DNA from: Zeimonas sp964538505
GTDB taxonomy: Bacteria; Pseudomonadota; Gammaproteobacteria; Burkholderiales; Burkholderiaceae_E
NCBI GenBank assembly: GCA_964538505.1
Contig: CAZIDY010000006.1
Span: forward strand, 62,001-126,000
Direction of reading: 5' to 3'
DNA length: 64,000 nucleotides
In this document: positions 23,873 through 32,441 of the stretch, piece by piece
Numbering within the stretch: position 1 is the first letter of the stretch
How the letters are laid out: each line of letters opens with the position of its first letter
The notes under the pieces: model-generated
What the model saw: the letters and a program-made list of their open reading frames with translations, nothing else
What the model was told of the DNA's origin: nothing
Database searches by the model: none
Program-made: the position numbers and the translations under genes

Positions 23873-25366
23873 TCAGAGCGACTTCAGGTACTCCACCAGG
23901 TCGGCGCGCTGCGCGTCGGTCAACCGGAGGTCGAGCTCGACCGGATCGTTGTAACGGTTGACCGCGCAGGCGAGATCCTGTCGCACCCGATCGGTCGAGC
24001 CGGCGAGGCTGCCGATGTCGGATCCATCCATGCATCGGCCGGTCGCAGGATCCCATGCACCGGAGCCGTCATGGAAATAAGGCGGGTGCTGCCAGATGCC
24101 CTTGAGCGGCGTGGCGCGCCACTGCTTCGTCGCCGAGAAGTCGATGTAGTTCGCGTCGAGCGCAACACTGGCGCCGGGCGGATGCAGGCCGAAGGTGTCC
24201 ACATCGGTGAAGGACGGCCCGCTGTGGCAGCTCGAGCATGTGGCCTGACCCTCGAAGACGGTCTTGCCGCGCGCGACTGCATTGGCGTCGAGGTCGGACG
24301 CAACGCCCCATTTCGCTGCGTCCGTTACCAGCGCAGGTGCCGCGATCGACCATTGGTAGGCTTCGAGTTGCGGCAGGATCGGAGTGATGAGGTCGTCTCC
24401 CACGCGATGATCCACGTTGAGCGGTTGGCCGTTGATGATGAGCCGTTCGTCGAAGAAGGTGCCGTGCCCGTGCATCTGCGCGACCCCGACGTAGCGGTTC
24501 CAGTACGCCACCGGGCCCGCCGGTTCGTGCGCGGTGTCGCCGTCGCCCGTGAAGATCGCCTTGCTCAACCCGACCAGACCGAAAGCAGGCGGTATGACCA
24601 CCGGGATTCCGCCGGCCGCCTTGTAAGCCGCGATGTTTGCGTCGATGTCGGGGCCGACGGCAGGATTGCTGCCCGGATCGGTGTTCACGTTCAGGCGCGG
24701 ATCGTAAAAACCGGGCCCGAACAGCGTCGCCCAGGAAGCGTATTCGGCCTTCTGCCCCGGCGTGAGCGCCGGAGACAACGAAATAATCGTCCCGGGTTGC
24801 AGGTCGCGGTTCGGCCAACCGTCCAGACGGTTGCCGACAACCCCCGCGAGATCGATCGGGGCGCCCGCCGGATCGGGTGCGGTAATCGGCAGATCCCTCG
24901 ATACCGTTGAATGGCATAACGCGCAGGTGATTCCGACGCGATCCAGGTGCAGCCTGCCGTCGGCCCCCTGGCTTACCTGCCCCTTGATGCCGACGACGGC
25001 GTCGAGACTGAGCAACGCCAGCGTCGTTTGCGGATCGTCGAGCGGAATCGTGCCGTCGGTGACCCCCTGGACAATCTCGGGCGGGAGTGCGGCGGCGTCG
25101 ATCTTGAGACCGACCGATGCAGCGGTGAGCGGATCCACGGCCGACTCGATCACCGTGTGCATCTGCAAGGTGTCGGTCCAGAAGGTTTCGTCGCCGAAAG
25201 TATCGAAGCGGAAGGTCTGTTGACCCGCGGTCACGAGTTGCGGATCGAGCGGCAGTTGCGGCACCTGGCTGACCGGGTCGCTGTCGGAACCGCCGCAACC
25301 GGCAAGGCTCACGCCGAGCACGACGGCCGCCACCGGCGCCCATGGGTTGTGCATGGAAGTGCTCAT
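23873..25366 (-). CDS. Dihaem cytochrome c lipoprotein
   Basis: A 497-aa exported lipoprotein: the signal ends with lipobox VSLAGC (Cys near residue 24), followed by a Gly/Ser/Asp linker. Two haem c motifs are present, CALCH in the middle and CSSCH in the C-terminal third, within GKTVFEGQATCSSCHSGPSFTD. The tail YFHDGSGAWD...NRYNDPVELDLRLTDAQRADLVEYLKSL resembles the end of MauG/cytochrome c peroxidase-like domains. It probably transfers electrons or acts as a peroxidase at the periplasmic face of a membrane. No redox partner is next to it. Confidence 0.85.
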   Translation of the reverse strand: MSTSMHNPWAPVAAVVLGVSLAGCGGSDSDPVSQVPQLPLDPQLVTAGQQTFRFDTFGDETFWTDTLQMHTVIESAVDPLTAASVGLKIDAAALPPEIVQGVTDGTIPLDDPQTTLALLSLDAVVGIKGQVSQGADGRLHLDRVGITCALCHSTVSRDLPITAPDPAGAPIDLAGVVGNRLDGWPNRDLQPGTIISLSPALTPGQKAEYASWATLFGPGFYDPRLNVNTDPGSNPAVGPDIDANIAAYKAAGGIPVVIPPAFGLVGLSKAIFTGDGDTAHEPAGPVAYWNRYVGVAQMHGHGTFFDERLIINGQPLNVDHRVGDDLITPILPQLEAYQWSIAAPALVTDAAKWGVASDLDANAVARGKTVFEGQATCSSCHSGPSFTDVDTFGLHPPGASVALDANYIDFSATKQWRATPLKGIWQHPPYFHDGSGAWDPATGRCMDGSDIGSLAGSTDRVRQDLACAVNRYNDPVELDLRLTDAQRADLVEYLKSL

Positions 25367-25560
25367 CGCGATTCCTCTGACGTTCGTATCCGCATACCGA
25401 ATTCGATGCGCGAACATCGGGCGACGTTCCGAGTGCGCCGACGCATCCGACTGCGAACTCGCGGCCATTCCGGAAACCCTCGTGACCGAACACTGATCGA
25501 CGAGCCCTCGGGCGGCTGACTGACACACTACGGGTTTACCCGAACCCACGGAGCCGCCCC

Positions 25561-26094
25561 ATGAGATTCGCCACCCTTTCACTCGCCGTCGTGACCTGCA
25601 CTTTCACCGCCGGCTGCTCGTACATGCCGTGGAGCGATGCGACGCGTGCAAATGCCAGGGCGAACGTCGCGCCGACGCAGGGCCACACCGCCAAGGGTGT
25701 CGTCGACTTCCAGCAGCGGGGAGACGACGTGCACGTCACCGCCGCGTTCACCGGCCTGTCGCCGGGCCCGCACGGCTTCCACATCCACGAGCGGGGCGAC
25801 TGCGGCGCGCCCGATGCAACGAGCGCAGGCGGGCATTTCAACCCGACCGGAAAGTCGCACGGCGATCCGATGCAGACCGGCGAGCACCATCTCGGCGACC
25901 TGCCGATGCTGCAGGCGGACGCCAGCGGAAATGCGCGGCTGAACGCGACGATCCGCGGCGGCTCGCTGCTCGGCGGCGCGACCAACCTGGTCGGCCGCTC
26001 GGTCGTCGTGCACGCGCAGCGCGACGACTTCCGCTCGCAGCCGGCCGGCGACTCCGGTGCACGCATCGCCTGTGGTGTGATCGCGTCGAAGTGA
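25561..26094 (+). CDS. sodC: Cu/Zn superoxide dismutase, lipoprotein form
   Basis: A 177-aa periplasmic superoxide dismutase. The signal peptide ends in the lipobox FTAGC (Cys19), so it is membrane anchored. Metal ligands: GFHIHERGDC, GGHFNPTGKSHGDP and GEHHLGDLPML are as in SodC. The last copper ligand is VVVHAQRDDF, where most family members have HAGPDD; the His is kept. The paired cysteines (GDC and ARIACGVI) can form the usual disulfide. Monocistronic by layout. Confidence 0.95.
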   Translation: MRFATLSLAVVTCTFTAGCSYMPWSDATRANARANVAPTQGHTAKGVVDFQQRGDDVHVTAAFTGLSPGPHGFHIHERGDCGAPDATSAGGHFNPTGKSHGDPMQTGEHHLGDLPMLQADASGNARLNATIRGGSLLGGATNLVGRSVVVHAQRDDFRSQPAGDSGARIACGVIASK

Positions 26095-26135
26095 CCATTC
26101 CTTGCGCGGACACGGCCTCCCGTGCACATCGGCGA

Positions 26136-26163
26136 TTGACTTGAGGTCCGGGCCGACTACAGT
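26136..26163 (+). promoter_or_regulatory. Predicted promoter of the small Cys-rich gene
   Basis: TTGACT (26136-26141) and TACAGT (26158-26163) are spaced by 16 bp, ending about 47 bp upstream of an ATG with an AGGAGGAGC ribosome binding site. Confidence 0.5.
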
Positions 26164-26210
26164 GGCAGATCGATGGGCCGGCGCGACCGCGCCGTGCAGG
26201 AGGAGCAACC

Positions 26211-26498
26211 ATGAGCTTCCGGCTCGAAGGCGACGGCGTCAGTCTGCAGGTTCGGATCGAAAACGAATCGCGCACTGGCGAACAGGTACTCGAAGCGGTT
26301 CACGCGTGCAGGTCGATGAGCTGGTGGTCCTGCCCGTCGGGCGAATGCTCGAAGGTCGGCCACTGCGAAGCGCAGCGCGAAGGCGAGGTCGTCATCCTGC
26401 GGATGACGCCGCGCGCCGGCGAAACGCTTTCGCCAACCGGTGTAGCGGAGTGCCTGCAATACGTGCTCGGGCCCGCGGCGCAGGAAGCGGCGCACTGA
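26211..26498 (+). CDS. Small cysteine-containing protein of unknown function
   Basis: A 95-aa protein with a strong ribosome binding site and a plausible promoter, so likely real. I do not recognise a family. It has five cysteines (near 33, 41, 46, 52 and 80), four of them clustered around MSWWSCPSGECSKVGHC, which could bind a metal or form disulfides. There is no signal peptide or membrane segment. Its 3' end probably overlaps the start of the following membrane protein gene by about 49 bp. Confidence 0.6.
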   Translation: MSFRLEGDGVSLQVRIENESRTGEQVLEAVHACRSMSWWSCPSGECSKVGHCEAQREGEVVILRMTPRAGETLSPTGVAECLQYVLGPAAQEAAH

Positions 26499-27640
26499 GC
26501 GTCTTCGCCGCTCGCGCCGGCCGGTTGCTCACCGGCCTGCTGCTCGCCACCGTTGCATCGCTCGCGCTCGCGCAGTCACCCCCGGCTGCCGGTGACGCAG
26601 GCACGGTCGGCTCCGATCGCTTCGTCGCCGGAGCCAGCGTCAGCGAACGCGCACCGATCGGCGGCGACCTGCTCGCGGCCGGCGGCAGCGTCGACGTATA
26701 TGCGGCGGTCGACGGCGACGCGGTCGTCGCAGGCGGCACCGTCCGGCTCGATTCCGCCGTCACGCAGTCGGTCTACGCGGCCGGCGGTCGCGTGACCGTG
26801 CTCGGTAGCGTGGGGCACAACGCGCGGCTGGCCGGTGGCCAGATCCAGCTCGAACCGTCGGCGCAGATCGCCGGAAACCTCACGGTCACCGGCGGTCAGA
26901 TCGAGCTGCGCGGCACGATCGACGGATCGGTCGGCGCAGCCGGCGCCGACGTGCTCATCGACGCGAAGATCGGCGGCGACGTCGAGATCGCGGCACGCAG
27001 CCTCGCCCTCGGGCCGAACGCACGCATCGACGGCAACCTGCGCTATCGCAGCGGCGACGTGCTGCAGCGCGACCCGGCCGCGCAGGTGTCGGGCACGGTA
27101 ACCCGGCTCGGTGCCGACTCGGCCGGGCTCGTCGCCGACGCCGACGACGGCGAATCGATCGGCTGGATCGGCACCGGCCTGCTGGTGCTGTGGACGATCG
27201 GTCTCACGCTGCTCGCGGCGATCGCCGTCGCGCTGCTGCCGCGCGCAACCGCGTCGCTCTCGCGCGCGCTGCACCAGCAACCGGGCTGGGGGCTGCTGCT
27301 CGGCTTCTTCGTGCTCGTGTGCACGCCGATCGGCGTCCTGATGGCCTTCGTCACGGTGATCGGCATCCCGCTCGGCATTCTGCTGCTGCTGATCTACCTG
27401 ATGCTGATGCCCGTTGCGTGGATCGCCACCGCCATCGGAATCGGCGACTGGTTTGTCGCGCGGCTGCCGTCGGCACAACCCGATCGGGTCGCGCCGCGGG
27501 TCGTCGCAGCTGCGCTGGCCGTCGTCCTGCTCGCCTTCCTGACGCAGGTTCCGTGGGTGGGCGAATGGATCGCGATCGTCGTACTGATGGCGGGGCTCGG
27601 CGCGCTGGCGCTGCAGCTGCAACGGCTCGTGCCGCGCTGA
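26450..27640 (+). CDS. Bactofilin-like (polymer-forming) protein with C-terminal membrane segments
   Basis: An N-terminal signal or anchor (RLLTGLLLATVASLALAQ) is followed by about 180 residues of short repeats rich in GG, such as GGDLLAAGGSVDVYAAVDGDAVVAGGTV. Each turn suggests a right-handed beta-helix as in bactofilins (DUF583). The C-terminal third has four or five transmembrane helices. No ATG lies near the start: I use GTG 26450, while TTG 26525 is an alternative that would leave a short, uncharged signal. The protein may form a scaffold or a membrane channel-like assembly; its function is unknown. Confidence 0.75.
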   Translation: MPAIRARARGAGSGALSVFAARAGRLLTGLLLATVASLALAQSPPAAGDAGTVGSDRFVAGASVSERAPIGGDLLAAGGSVDVYAAVDGDAVVAGGTVRLDSAVTQSVYAAGGRVTVLGSVGHNARLAGGQIQLEPSAQIAGNLTVTGGQIELRGTIDGSVGAAGADVLIDAKIGGDVEIAARSLALGPNARIDGNLRYRSGDVLQRDPAAQVSGTVTRLGADSAGLVADADDGESIGWIGTGLLVLWTIGLTLLAAIAVALLPRATASLSRALHQQPGWGLLLGFFVLVCTPIGVLMAFVTVIGIPLGILLLLIYLMLMPVAWIATAIGIGDWFVARLPSAQPDRVAPRVVAAALAVVLLAFLTQVPWVGEWIAIVVLMAGLGALALQLQRLVPR

Positions 27641-27831
27641 CGGCTGTCGCGCAGCGCTCCTTGCGCAACCACCAGACGGGCAGGGTCAGCATCGACACCC
27701 CGCCCCGCAGCGCGCCCACGCTTGACGCCCCGGCGTCCGACGGCCACGATCATCGACGATGACGGCCCGGCCACCGGCCGTCCTGTCGCCGGCACCCGTC
27801 TCGACCCCCCGAACCGAACAGGAGCGCGAAC

Positions 27832-28344
27832 ATGCCAAAGCCGTTGCCCAGCGGAGCCGACCTGCAGAAGCTGCAGAGCGACACGATCGAATTCACCGGC
27901 GCGGCAGCCGCCAAGACGATGGAGGGCTTTCGCCGGCTGGCGGAGCTGAACATGCAGACCGCGCGCGCGTCGCTCGAGCAGTCGAGCGAGCAGATCCGCG
28001 CGTTGCTCGAGGCGCGTGACACCGAGACGCTGACCGAACTCGTAACCAGCTTCGCGAAGCTTCCGCCCGAGAAGTTCACGGCCTACGCGAACGCCGTCTA
28101 CGCGATCGCGCAGGAAACCGGCGTGAACATCGGTTCGCTCGTCGAGCAGCAGATCGCTCGCAGCAACGAGCAGCTGGCCGAGACGGTCGCAACGCTCGCG
28201 CAAGGCGCGCCCGGGGGCACCGGCGGCGCCTTCGACTTCATCACGAAGTCGATGGATGCGGCGCGTACTGCCTACGATCAGATGCAGACGGCGGCGGCGA
28301 GCTTCGCGGGTCCCGCGGGCGGTAAACGCCGGGGCAGCGGCTGA
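27832..28344 (+). CDS. phaP: Phasin family protein
   Basis: A 170-aa amphipathic helical protein of the phasin family, which coats polyhydroxyalkanoate granules. Typical features are a helical N-terminal part with AAAAKTMEGFRRLAELNMQTARASLEQSSEQIRALLEARD and little hydrophobic core. An AGGAGCG site precedes the ATG. Its presence suggests the cell stores PHA. Neither PHA synthase nor depolymerase is in the window. A strong stem-loop follows the gene. Confidence 0.88.
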   Translation: MPKPLPSGADLQKLQSDTIEFTGAAAAKTMEGFRRLAELNMQTARASLEQSSEQIRALLEARDTETLTELVTSFAKLPPEKFTAYANAVYAIAQETGVNIGSLVEQQIARSNEQLAETVATLAQGAPGGTGGAFDFITKSMDAARTAYDQMQTAAASFAGPAGGKRRGSG

Positions 28345-28360
28345 CCGCGGTCGGCATACG

Positions 28361-28403
28361 AGCGCCAGGGCGACGAAAACGCGGATCCTCGTCGCCTGGC
28401 GCT
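28361..28403 (+). terminator. Stem-loop after the phasin gene
   Basis: AGCGCCAGGGCGACGA (28361-28376) pairs with TCGTCGCCTGGCGCT (28389-28403), with a single bulged G and a 12-nt loop. There is no T-run, so termination is an inference; an attenuating or RNA-stabilising role is also possible. It lies 17 bp after the stop codon and 22 bp before the next ATG. Confidence 0.55.
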
Positions 28404-28425
28404 GCCGATCAAGCGAGCACTCCTG

Positions 28426-29403
28426 ATGCGTGCAGCCTGGTACGAACGCAATGGCGACGCGAAAGACGTCCTGATCGTCGGCGAGCGGCCCGATCCCACT
28501 CCCGCAGCAGGCGAAGTACGCGTGCGCGTCCACGTCTCCGCGGTCAACCCCTCCGACGTGAAGAGCCGCGCGCGTCGCCCGCTGGCCTTCCCGTCGATCA
28601 TCCCGCACAGCGACGGAGCCGGCGTGATCGATGCCGTCGGCGTCGGCGTGCCGCCCGAGCGCATGGGAGAACGCGTCTGGCTCTGGAACGGCCAGTGGCA
28701 ACGCGCCTGCGGCACCGCGGCCGAACGGATCTGCCTGCCCTCCTCGCAGGCGGTCCGGCTGCCCCACGAAGCCGATCCCGACGACGGTGCCTGCATCGGC
28801 ATACCGGTGCTCACCGCCCTGCAGGCACTACGCCTCGCCGGCGATGTCTCCGGCCGCACGATCCTCGTCATCGGCAGCGGCAGCGTCGTCGGAAACTACG
28901 TGACGCAGATCGCAACGCAGCGTGGTGCACAGGTCATCGGCACCGCCGGTTCGCCCGAGCGCGCGGACCACGCGCGTGCCGCAGGCGCATCGCATGTCAT
29001 CGACTACCGCACCGACCCGGTCGCCGAGCGCGTGCGCGAATGCACCGACGGCCGGGGCGTCGACACGGTGATCGACATGGATTTCCAGTCGACCGCCCGG
29101 CTCGTCGGCCAGGGCGTGCTGCGGCCCCACGGTTGGCTCGTCAGCTACGGCTCGAACCAGACGACGGAGATCCCGATCGACTTCCGCGCGATGCTGTGGG
29201 ACTCGCTGACGATCGCCTGCTTCCTCATCTACGACCTGTCGCCCGAAGACCGTGCTGTGGTCGTCGCCGAGGCGAACGATCTGCTGCAGCGCCGTGCGTT
29301 GACGCACCGGACGGCGGCTTCCTTCTCCCTCGACGACGTGGCGTCGGCGCACGAGGCCGTCGAAAAGGGTCGACGCCTCGGCGTCGTGCTCGTGCGCCCC
29401 TGA
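28426..29403 (+). CDS. Zinc-independent NADPH:quinone reductase-like MDR oxidoreductase
   Basis: A 325-aa medium-chain dehydrogenase/reductase of the quinone oxidoreductase branch. The GroES-like N-domain starts MRAAWYERNGDAKDVL and contains VNPSDVKSRARR (no zinc-binding Cys/His set). The Rossmann NADP motif is ILVIGSGSVVGNYVTQIATQRGAQVIGTAGS, with GSG in place of the common AAG. It probably reduces quinones or activated alkenals with NADPH. It converges on iclR, so it is outside the regulated operon. Confidence 0.9.
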   Translation: MRAAWYERNGDAKDVLIVGERPDPTPAAGEVRVRVHVSAVNPSDVKSRARRPLAFPSIIPHSDGAGVIDAVGVGVPPERMGERVWLWNGQWQRACGTAAERICLPSSQAVRLPHEADPDDGACIGIPVLTALQALRLAGDVSGRTILVIGSGSVVGNYVTQIATQRGAQVIGTAGSPERADHARAAGASHVIDYRTDPVAERVRECTDGRGVDTVIDMDFQSTARLVGQGVLRPHGWLVSYGSNQTTEIPIDFRAMLWDSLTIACFLIYDLSPEDRAVVVAEANDLLQRRALTHRTAASFSLDDVASAHEAVEKGRRLGVVLVRP

Positions 29404-29436
29404 ACCGCCGCCTTCAGGCGATCGACACCGCGCAAT

Positions 29437-30246
29437 TCAGGCGGACTCGAGCTTCTGCGAAATTTCGCGTGCCGCCTGCGTGACCGGCCGCATGCACGTC
29501 CGGACGATCTGCTGCAGCGTGGCGACCTTGTCGATCCAGGTGAGGTTCAGCACGGCGATCACTTCCTCACCCGCCCAGATCGGCACCGCGATCGAATCGC
29601 GACGGTCGTCGAACTCGCGACGCGTCTTCTCGAAGTGTCCGCCGAAATCGGGAGCTCGCGTTCCGTAGCCGAGCCGTCTCGTTTCCTCGAGGATCTTTTG
29701 CACTGCAGCGGGCTTGCGCGCCAGGTAGTTGCCGGGTTCCGCACTGGCGGCGAGCCGCTGCAGGATGGCCTGGCGTTCGTCCTCGCCGCAGAACGCGAGG
29801 TAGGCGCGACCGGTCGCCGATCGCAGCATGTTGATGCGAAAGCCGATCGGCCCCAGCGCGAGATGCGAGAAGTACGAGCGCGGGCGGTTCGTCTCGATCA
29901 CCTCCATGTGCATCAGGCGCGGCACCGCGAGGATGGAGGGCCAGTTCACCTTCCGGCACAGACGCTCGAGGATCGGCGCGGACACCTCGACGAGAAAACC
30001 CTCGTCGTGCATCTGCGGCGAACGCGGCAGGTAAGTGTGGCTCGCCATGAAGGCGCCGTCCGCGAGGCGTTGCCAGATGAGCCCGCGTCCCTCCAGTGTC
30101 CGCAGCACGCGCGTCAGCGTCGCCTTCGGCAAGCCCGTCGCGATATAGAGATCGTGCAGGCTCGCCGTGCGCGCCTTCTGCAGGTAGCCGAGCACCTCGA
30201 GTCCGCGGTCGAGCGCGCGGATGGTTTTCACCTGGTAATCCCGCAT
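29437..30246 (-). CDS. IclR-family transcriptional regulator
   Basis: A 269-aa regulator divergent from the carboxylase operon it probably controls. The N-terminal winged helix-turn-helix reads ALDRGLEVLGYLQKARTASLHDLYIATGLPKATLTRVLRTLEGRGLIWQRLADG, and the effector domain contains INMLRSATGRAYLAFCGEDERQAIL and SIAVPIWAGEEVIAVLNLTWI. I start at MRDYQVK because the open frame upstream is not IclR-like. Its ribosome binding site (AGGTGA) lies inside a palindrome that also occurs before the dehydrogenase genes. The ligand is probably the pathway substrate or a CoA intermediate. Confidence 0.92.
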   Translation of the reverse strand: MRDYQVKTIRALDRGLEVLGYLQKARTASLHDLYIATGLPKATLTRVLRTLEGRGLIWQRLADGAFMASHTYLPRSPQMHDEGFLVEVSAPILERLCRKVNWPSILAVPRLMHMEVIETNRPRSYFSHLALGPIGFRINMLRSATGRAYLAFCGEDERQAILQRLAASAEPGNYLARKPAAVQKILEETRRLGYGTRAPDFGGHFEKTRREFDDRRDSIAVPIWAGEEVIAVLNLTWIDKVATLQQIVRTCMRPVTQAAREISQKLESA

Positions 30247-30251
30247 CGGAC

Positions 30252-30268
30252 TTTTCACCTGGAGAAAA
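30252..30268. promoter_or_regulatory. Putative IclR operator, site 1
   Basis: TTTTC-ACCTGGA-GAAAA is a perfect 5-bp inverted repeat with a 7-bp spacer, starting 6 bp upstream of the iclR start codon and covering its ribosome binding site. It lies in the divergent region facing the biotin carboxylase operon. IclR proteins typically bind short A/T-flanked palindromes of this size. A second copy is at 38042. Confidence 0.6.
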
Positions 30269-30504
30269 CAGGTCACGCAACGGTAGCCCCTCCGCTTCGG
30301 CGAGGCAATACTTCGTCCAACAAAAGAAGAAGAACAACGCTGGAGTCGAGCGTGACATCGAGACGCATCGCCGCCTGAGACGCAGCCGCGCACCGCACGG
30401 AGCGCAGCAACGCTTTCGTCGGCGCGCTCGTTGCACGGGCTTTCTTTTCCGAACGGGACGCGCACCTCGCGGGTGCGCCGGCCACTGCATTTCGAAAGAG
30501 ATCC

Positions 30505-31023
30505 ATGAGCATTTCACACGACGACGTCGAGCACATCATCCGTCTCCTCGACGCTTCGCAGTTCGACGAACTGCACCTCGAGCTCGAAGGGCTCAAGCTC
30601 GACCTGCGCCGGCGCGACGGTGCGACGACGGGCACTCGCGTCGCAAGCTCCGCCGCGGCTCCCGTGGCTGCATCGGGCGTCGCGCACGGCACAACCAAGG
30701 CCGATGTTTCGGCAGCCACCCCAGTGACCGCCGCCACGAGCGGGGGAGCGGCCGCGTCGCCGGCATCGTCGCCTGCCGACGGCTTCGTCGAAGTCAAGGC
30801 TCCGATGCTCGGCACCTTCTTCCGCGCACCGAAGCCCGGTGCCGCGCCCTTCGTCACCGTGGGCAGCCGCGTCGAGCCGGACACGGTGATCGGCATCGTC
30901 GAAGTGATGAAGCTGATGAACTCGGTCGCGGCCGGTGTCGCCGGCGAGGTCGTCGAGGTGGTCGCCCCCGACGCGCAGCTGGTCGAATACGACCAGGTGC
31001 TGATCCGCGTGCGGCCCGACTGA
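30505..31023 (+). CDS. Biotin carboxyl carrier protein (AccB-like)
   Basis: A 172-aa carrier subunit. Residues 1-38 form the helical AccB-type N-terminus (IIRLLDASQFDELHLELEGLKLDLRR). An Ala/Ser/Thr linker (45-92) leads to the lipoyl-like domain (93-172) with biotinylation motif EVMKLMN at Lys136. It opens the operon and supplies the carboxybiotin arm to the biotin carboxylase and carboxyltransferase that follow. It is probably a pathway-specific copy rather than the housekeeping accB, because no accC-only operon structure is seen. Confidence 0.93.
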   Translation: MSISHDDVEHIIRLLDASQFDELHLELEGLKLDLRRRDGATTGTRVASSAAAPVAASGVAHGTTKADVSAATPVTAATSGGAAASPASSPADGFVEVKAPMLGTFFRAPKPGAAPFVTVGSRVEPDTVIGIVEVMKLMNSVAAGVAGEVVEVVAPDAQLVEYDQVLIRVRPD

Positions 31024-31034
31024 AGGCTGCGGCG

Positions 31035-32441
31035 ATGACCGAAACGACTTCCGGCACCCGGACGCCCACGCACATTCGCCGCGTGCTCGTCGCCAATCGC
31101 GGCGAGATCGCAGTGCGCGTGATCCGCACGCTGAAGCGCCTGGGCATCGAGTCGGTGCTCGCGGTCTCGAGCGCCGACCGCGACAGCCTCGGCGCGCGCC
31201 TGGCCGACCGTGCGGTGTGCATCGGTCCGGCGCGCTCGGCCGACAGCTACCTGAAGATCGGCACGATGGTCACTGCCGCGCTGGGCACTGGCTGCCAGGC
31301 GGTGCATCCGGGCTACGGCTTCCTGTCCGAGCGCCCCGAGTTCGCCGCGGCCTGCGAGGAGAACGAGCTGATCTTCATCGGCCCCACCGCGGAGCAGATC
31401 GAACGCGTCGGCAACAAGCTCGAGGCACGGCGCATCGCCGAGCAGGCGCAGGTGCCGACGACGCCGGGCGGCCCGGTGGCCTCGGTCGACGAGGCATTGC
31501 GACTCGCCGACCAGGTGGGTTACCCGGTGCTGATCAAGGCCGTCGCCGGCGGCGGCGGGCGCGGCATGAAGCGCGCCGATACGCCGGCGGAGCTCGCTTC
31601 GCTGTTCGCGATGGCGAGCGCCGAGGCGCTGGCGGCCTTCGGCGACGATCGCGTCTACATCGAGTGCTTCGTGACGAAGGGCCGCCACGTCGAGGTGCAG
31701 ATCCTCGGCGACGGCGAGCACGTGATCCACCTCGGCGATCGCGACTGCTCGGTGCAGCGCCGCTACCAGAAGCTGATCGAAGAGGCCCCCGCCCCGAACC
31801 TGAGCGAACGCATGCGCCAGGAGCTGCACGCCAGCGCCGTGCGCTTCGGGCAGCACATCGGCTACCGCAGCCTCGGCACGGTCGAGTTCCTCGTCGATGT
31901 CGAGCGACAGAAGTTCTACTTCCTCGAGATGAACGCGCGCATCCAGGTCGAGCATCCGGTGACCGAGATGATCACCGGCCTCGACCTCGTCGCCGAGCAG
32001 ATCCGTGTTGCGCAGGGGCACGAGCTGTCGATCGAGCAGGCCGACGTCCGGTCGGACGGGCATGCCGTCGAGTGCCGCATCAATGCGGAGGATCCGGCGC
32101 GCGAGTTCCAGCCGTCGCCAGGCCGCATCGGCGAAGCGCACTTTCCGCAGCACGACGGCGTACGGGTCGATACGCATATCGAGGCCGGCGCGATGATCCC
32201 GCCGTACTACGACTCGATGATCGCCAAGCTGATCGCGCACGGACCGACGCGCGCAGACGCGCTGCGCCGGCTCGACGGTGCGCTCGCCGAGCTGCGCCTG
32301 ACCGGCATCGCGACCAACCAGGCGCTGCATCGCGAAGTGCTGGTCACCCCCGAATTCACCGAAGGCGGCATCGACACCGGCTTCCTCGGCCGCTGGCTGG
32401 CCGAGCGCCCGACGAAAGCCGCGGCAGGAAACATCGCATGA
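31035..32441 (+). CDS. Biotin carboxylase subunit (AccC-like)
   Basis: A 468-aa ATP-grasp enzyme that carboxylates biotin on the carrier protein with ATP and bicarbonate. Landmarks: RVLVANRGEIAVRVIRT, HPGYGFLSERPEFA, KAVAGGGGRGMKRA (glycine-rich ATP loop), EVQILGDG, RDCSVQRRYQKLIEEAP, EMNARIQVEHPVTEMITGLDLVAEQI. All catalytic parts look complete. It starts 11 bp after the carrier gene stop, and its stop overlaps the next start by 4 bp. Confidence 0.95.
   Translation: MTETTSGTRTPTHIRRVLVANRGEIAVRVIRTLKRLGIESVLAVSSADRDSLGARLADRAVCIGPARSADSYLKIGTMVTAALGTGCQAVHPGYGFLSERPEFAAACEENELIFIGPTAEQIERVGNKLEARRIAEQAQVPTTPGGPVASVDEALRLADQVGYPVLIKAVAGGGGRGMKRADTPAELASLFAMASAEALAAFGDDRVYIECFVTKGRHVEVQILGDGEHVIHLGDRDCSVQRRYQKLIEEAPAPNLSERMRQELHASAVRFGQHIGYRSLGTVEFLVDVERQKFYFLEMNARIQVEHPVTEMITGLDLVAEQIRVAQGHELSIEQADVRSDGHAVECRINAEDPAREFQPSPGRIGEAHFPQHDGVRVDTHIEAGAMIPPYYDSMIAKLIAHGPTRADALRRLDGALAELRLTGIATNQALHREVLVTPEFTEGGIDTGFLGRWLAERPTKAAAGNIA

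Noticed and set aside
30273..32330. Long open frame antisense to the biotin carboxylase genes
   Set aside because: No recognisable domain, and the sense strand encodes complete carrier and carboxylase subunits.
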